5,824 nt of DNA. Origin: an uncultured Bilophila sp. (GTDB lineage Bacteria; Desulfobacterota; Desulfovibrionia; Desulfovibrionales; Desulfovibrionaceae). Location: positions 1-5,824 of the forward strand of contig CABKMN010000141.1 in assembly GCA_902373525.1 (NCBI GenBank). The letters are read 5' to 3'. The translations under genes and the position numbers were made by a program. The notes beneath the pieces are model-generated. The model was given only the letters and a program-made list of their open reading frames with translations. It searched no databases and was not told the DNA's origin. Below, in pieces: positions 5,822 through 5,824 of the stretch; within the stretch, counting starts at the first letter, position 1; each line of letters starts with the position of its first letter.

Positions 5822-5824
5822 GAC

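Overview
The window is a high-GC bacterial chromosome segment carrying six genes, all of recognisable families. The GC-biased codon use, a c-type haem peroxidase, the gene order rpmE / DUF1385 / prfA, and the long G-rich/C-rich hairpin terminators together suggest a sulfate-reducing deltaproteobacterium of the Desulfovibrionaceae type. That assignment is inferred from style and gene content, not from a search. There are no mobile elements, tRNA, rRNA or CRISPR arrays, and every gene looks intact.

Layout. On the minus strand, reading right to left, are rpmE (ribosomal protein L31, 4130-3921), a DUF1385/YqhQ-family membrane protein (3752-2706), prfA (release factor 1, 2706-1636) ending at a clear intrinsic terminator, and a separate unit for an exported three-haem cytochrome c peroxidase (1451-66) ending at a long hairpin at the window edge. 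On the plus strand, divergent from rpmE, are an HU-type nucleoid protein (4499-4774) with a textbook terminator, and a DUF554/YqgA-family membrane protein (5048-5764) ending at a perfect 26-bp hairpin.

How the genes work together. rpmE, DUF1385 and prfA form a translation-linked cluster. DUF1385 and prfA overlap by one base (TGATG), so their translation is probably coupled. A hairpin after rpmE may lower read-through into the two downstream genes. HU is an independent housekeeping gene with a strong sigma-70-like promoter and a leader of about 190 nt. The peroxidase is a periplasmic oxidative-stress enzyme with its own candidate promoter. The DUF554 protein has no established function.

The most interesting non-coding stretch is the 368-base divergent region 4131-4498. 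It holds both promoters, three inverted repeats placed on or next to them, an orphan terminator-like hairpin, and a possible short leader ORF. Outside it, the best repeat signal is a family of related hairpins sharing a CTTTC/GAAAG apex. I found no convincing previously undescribed multi-gene system. The window is mostly ordinary housekeeping sequence with a few regulatory puzzles.
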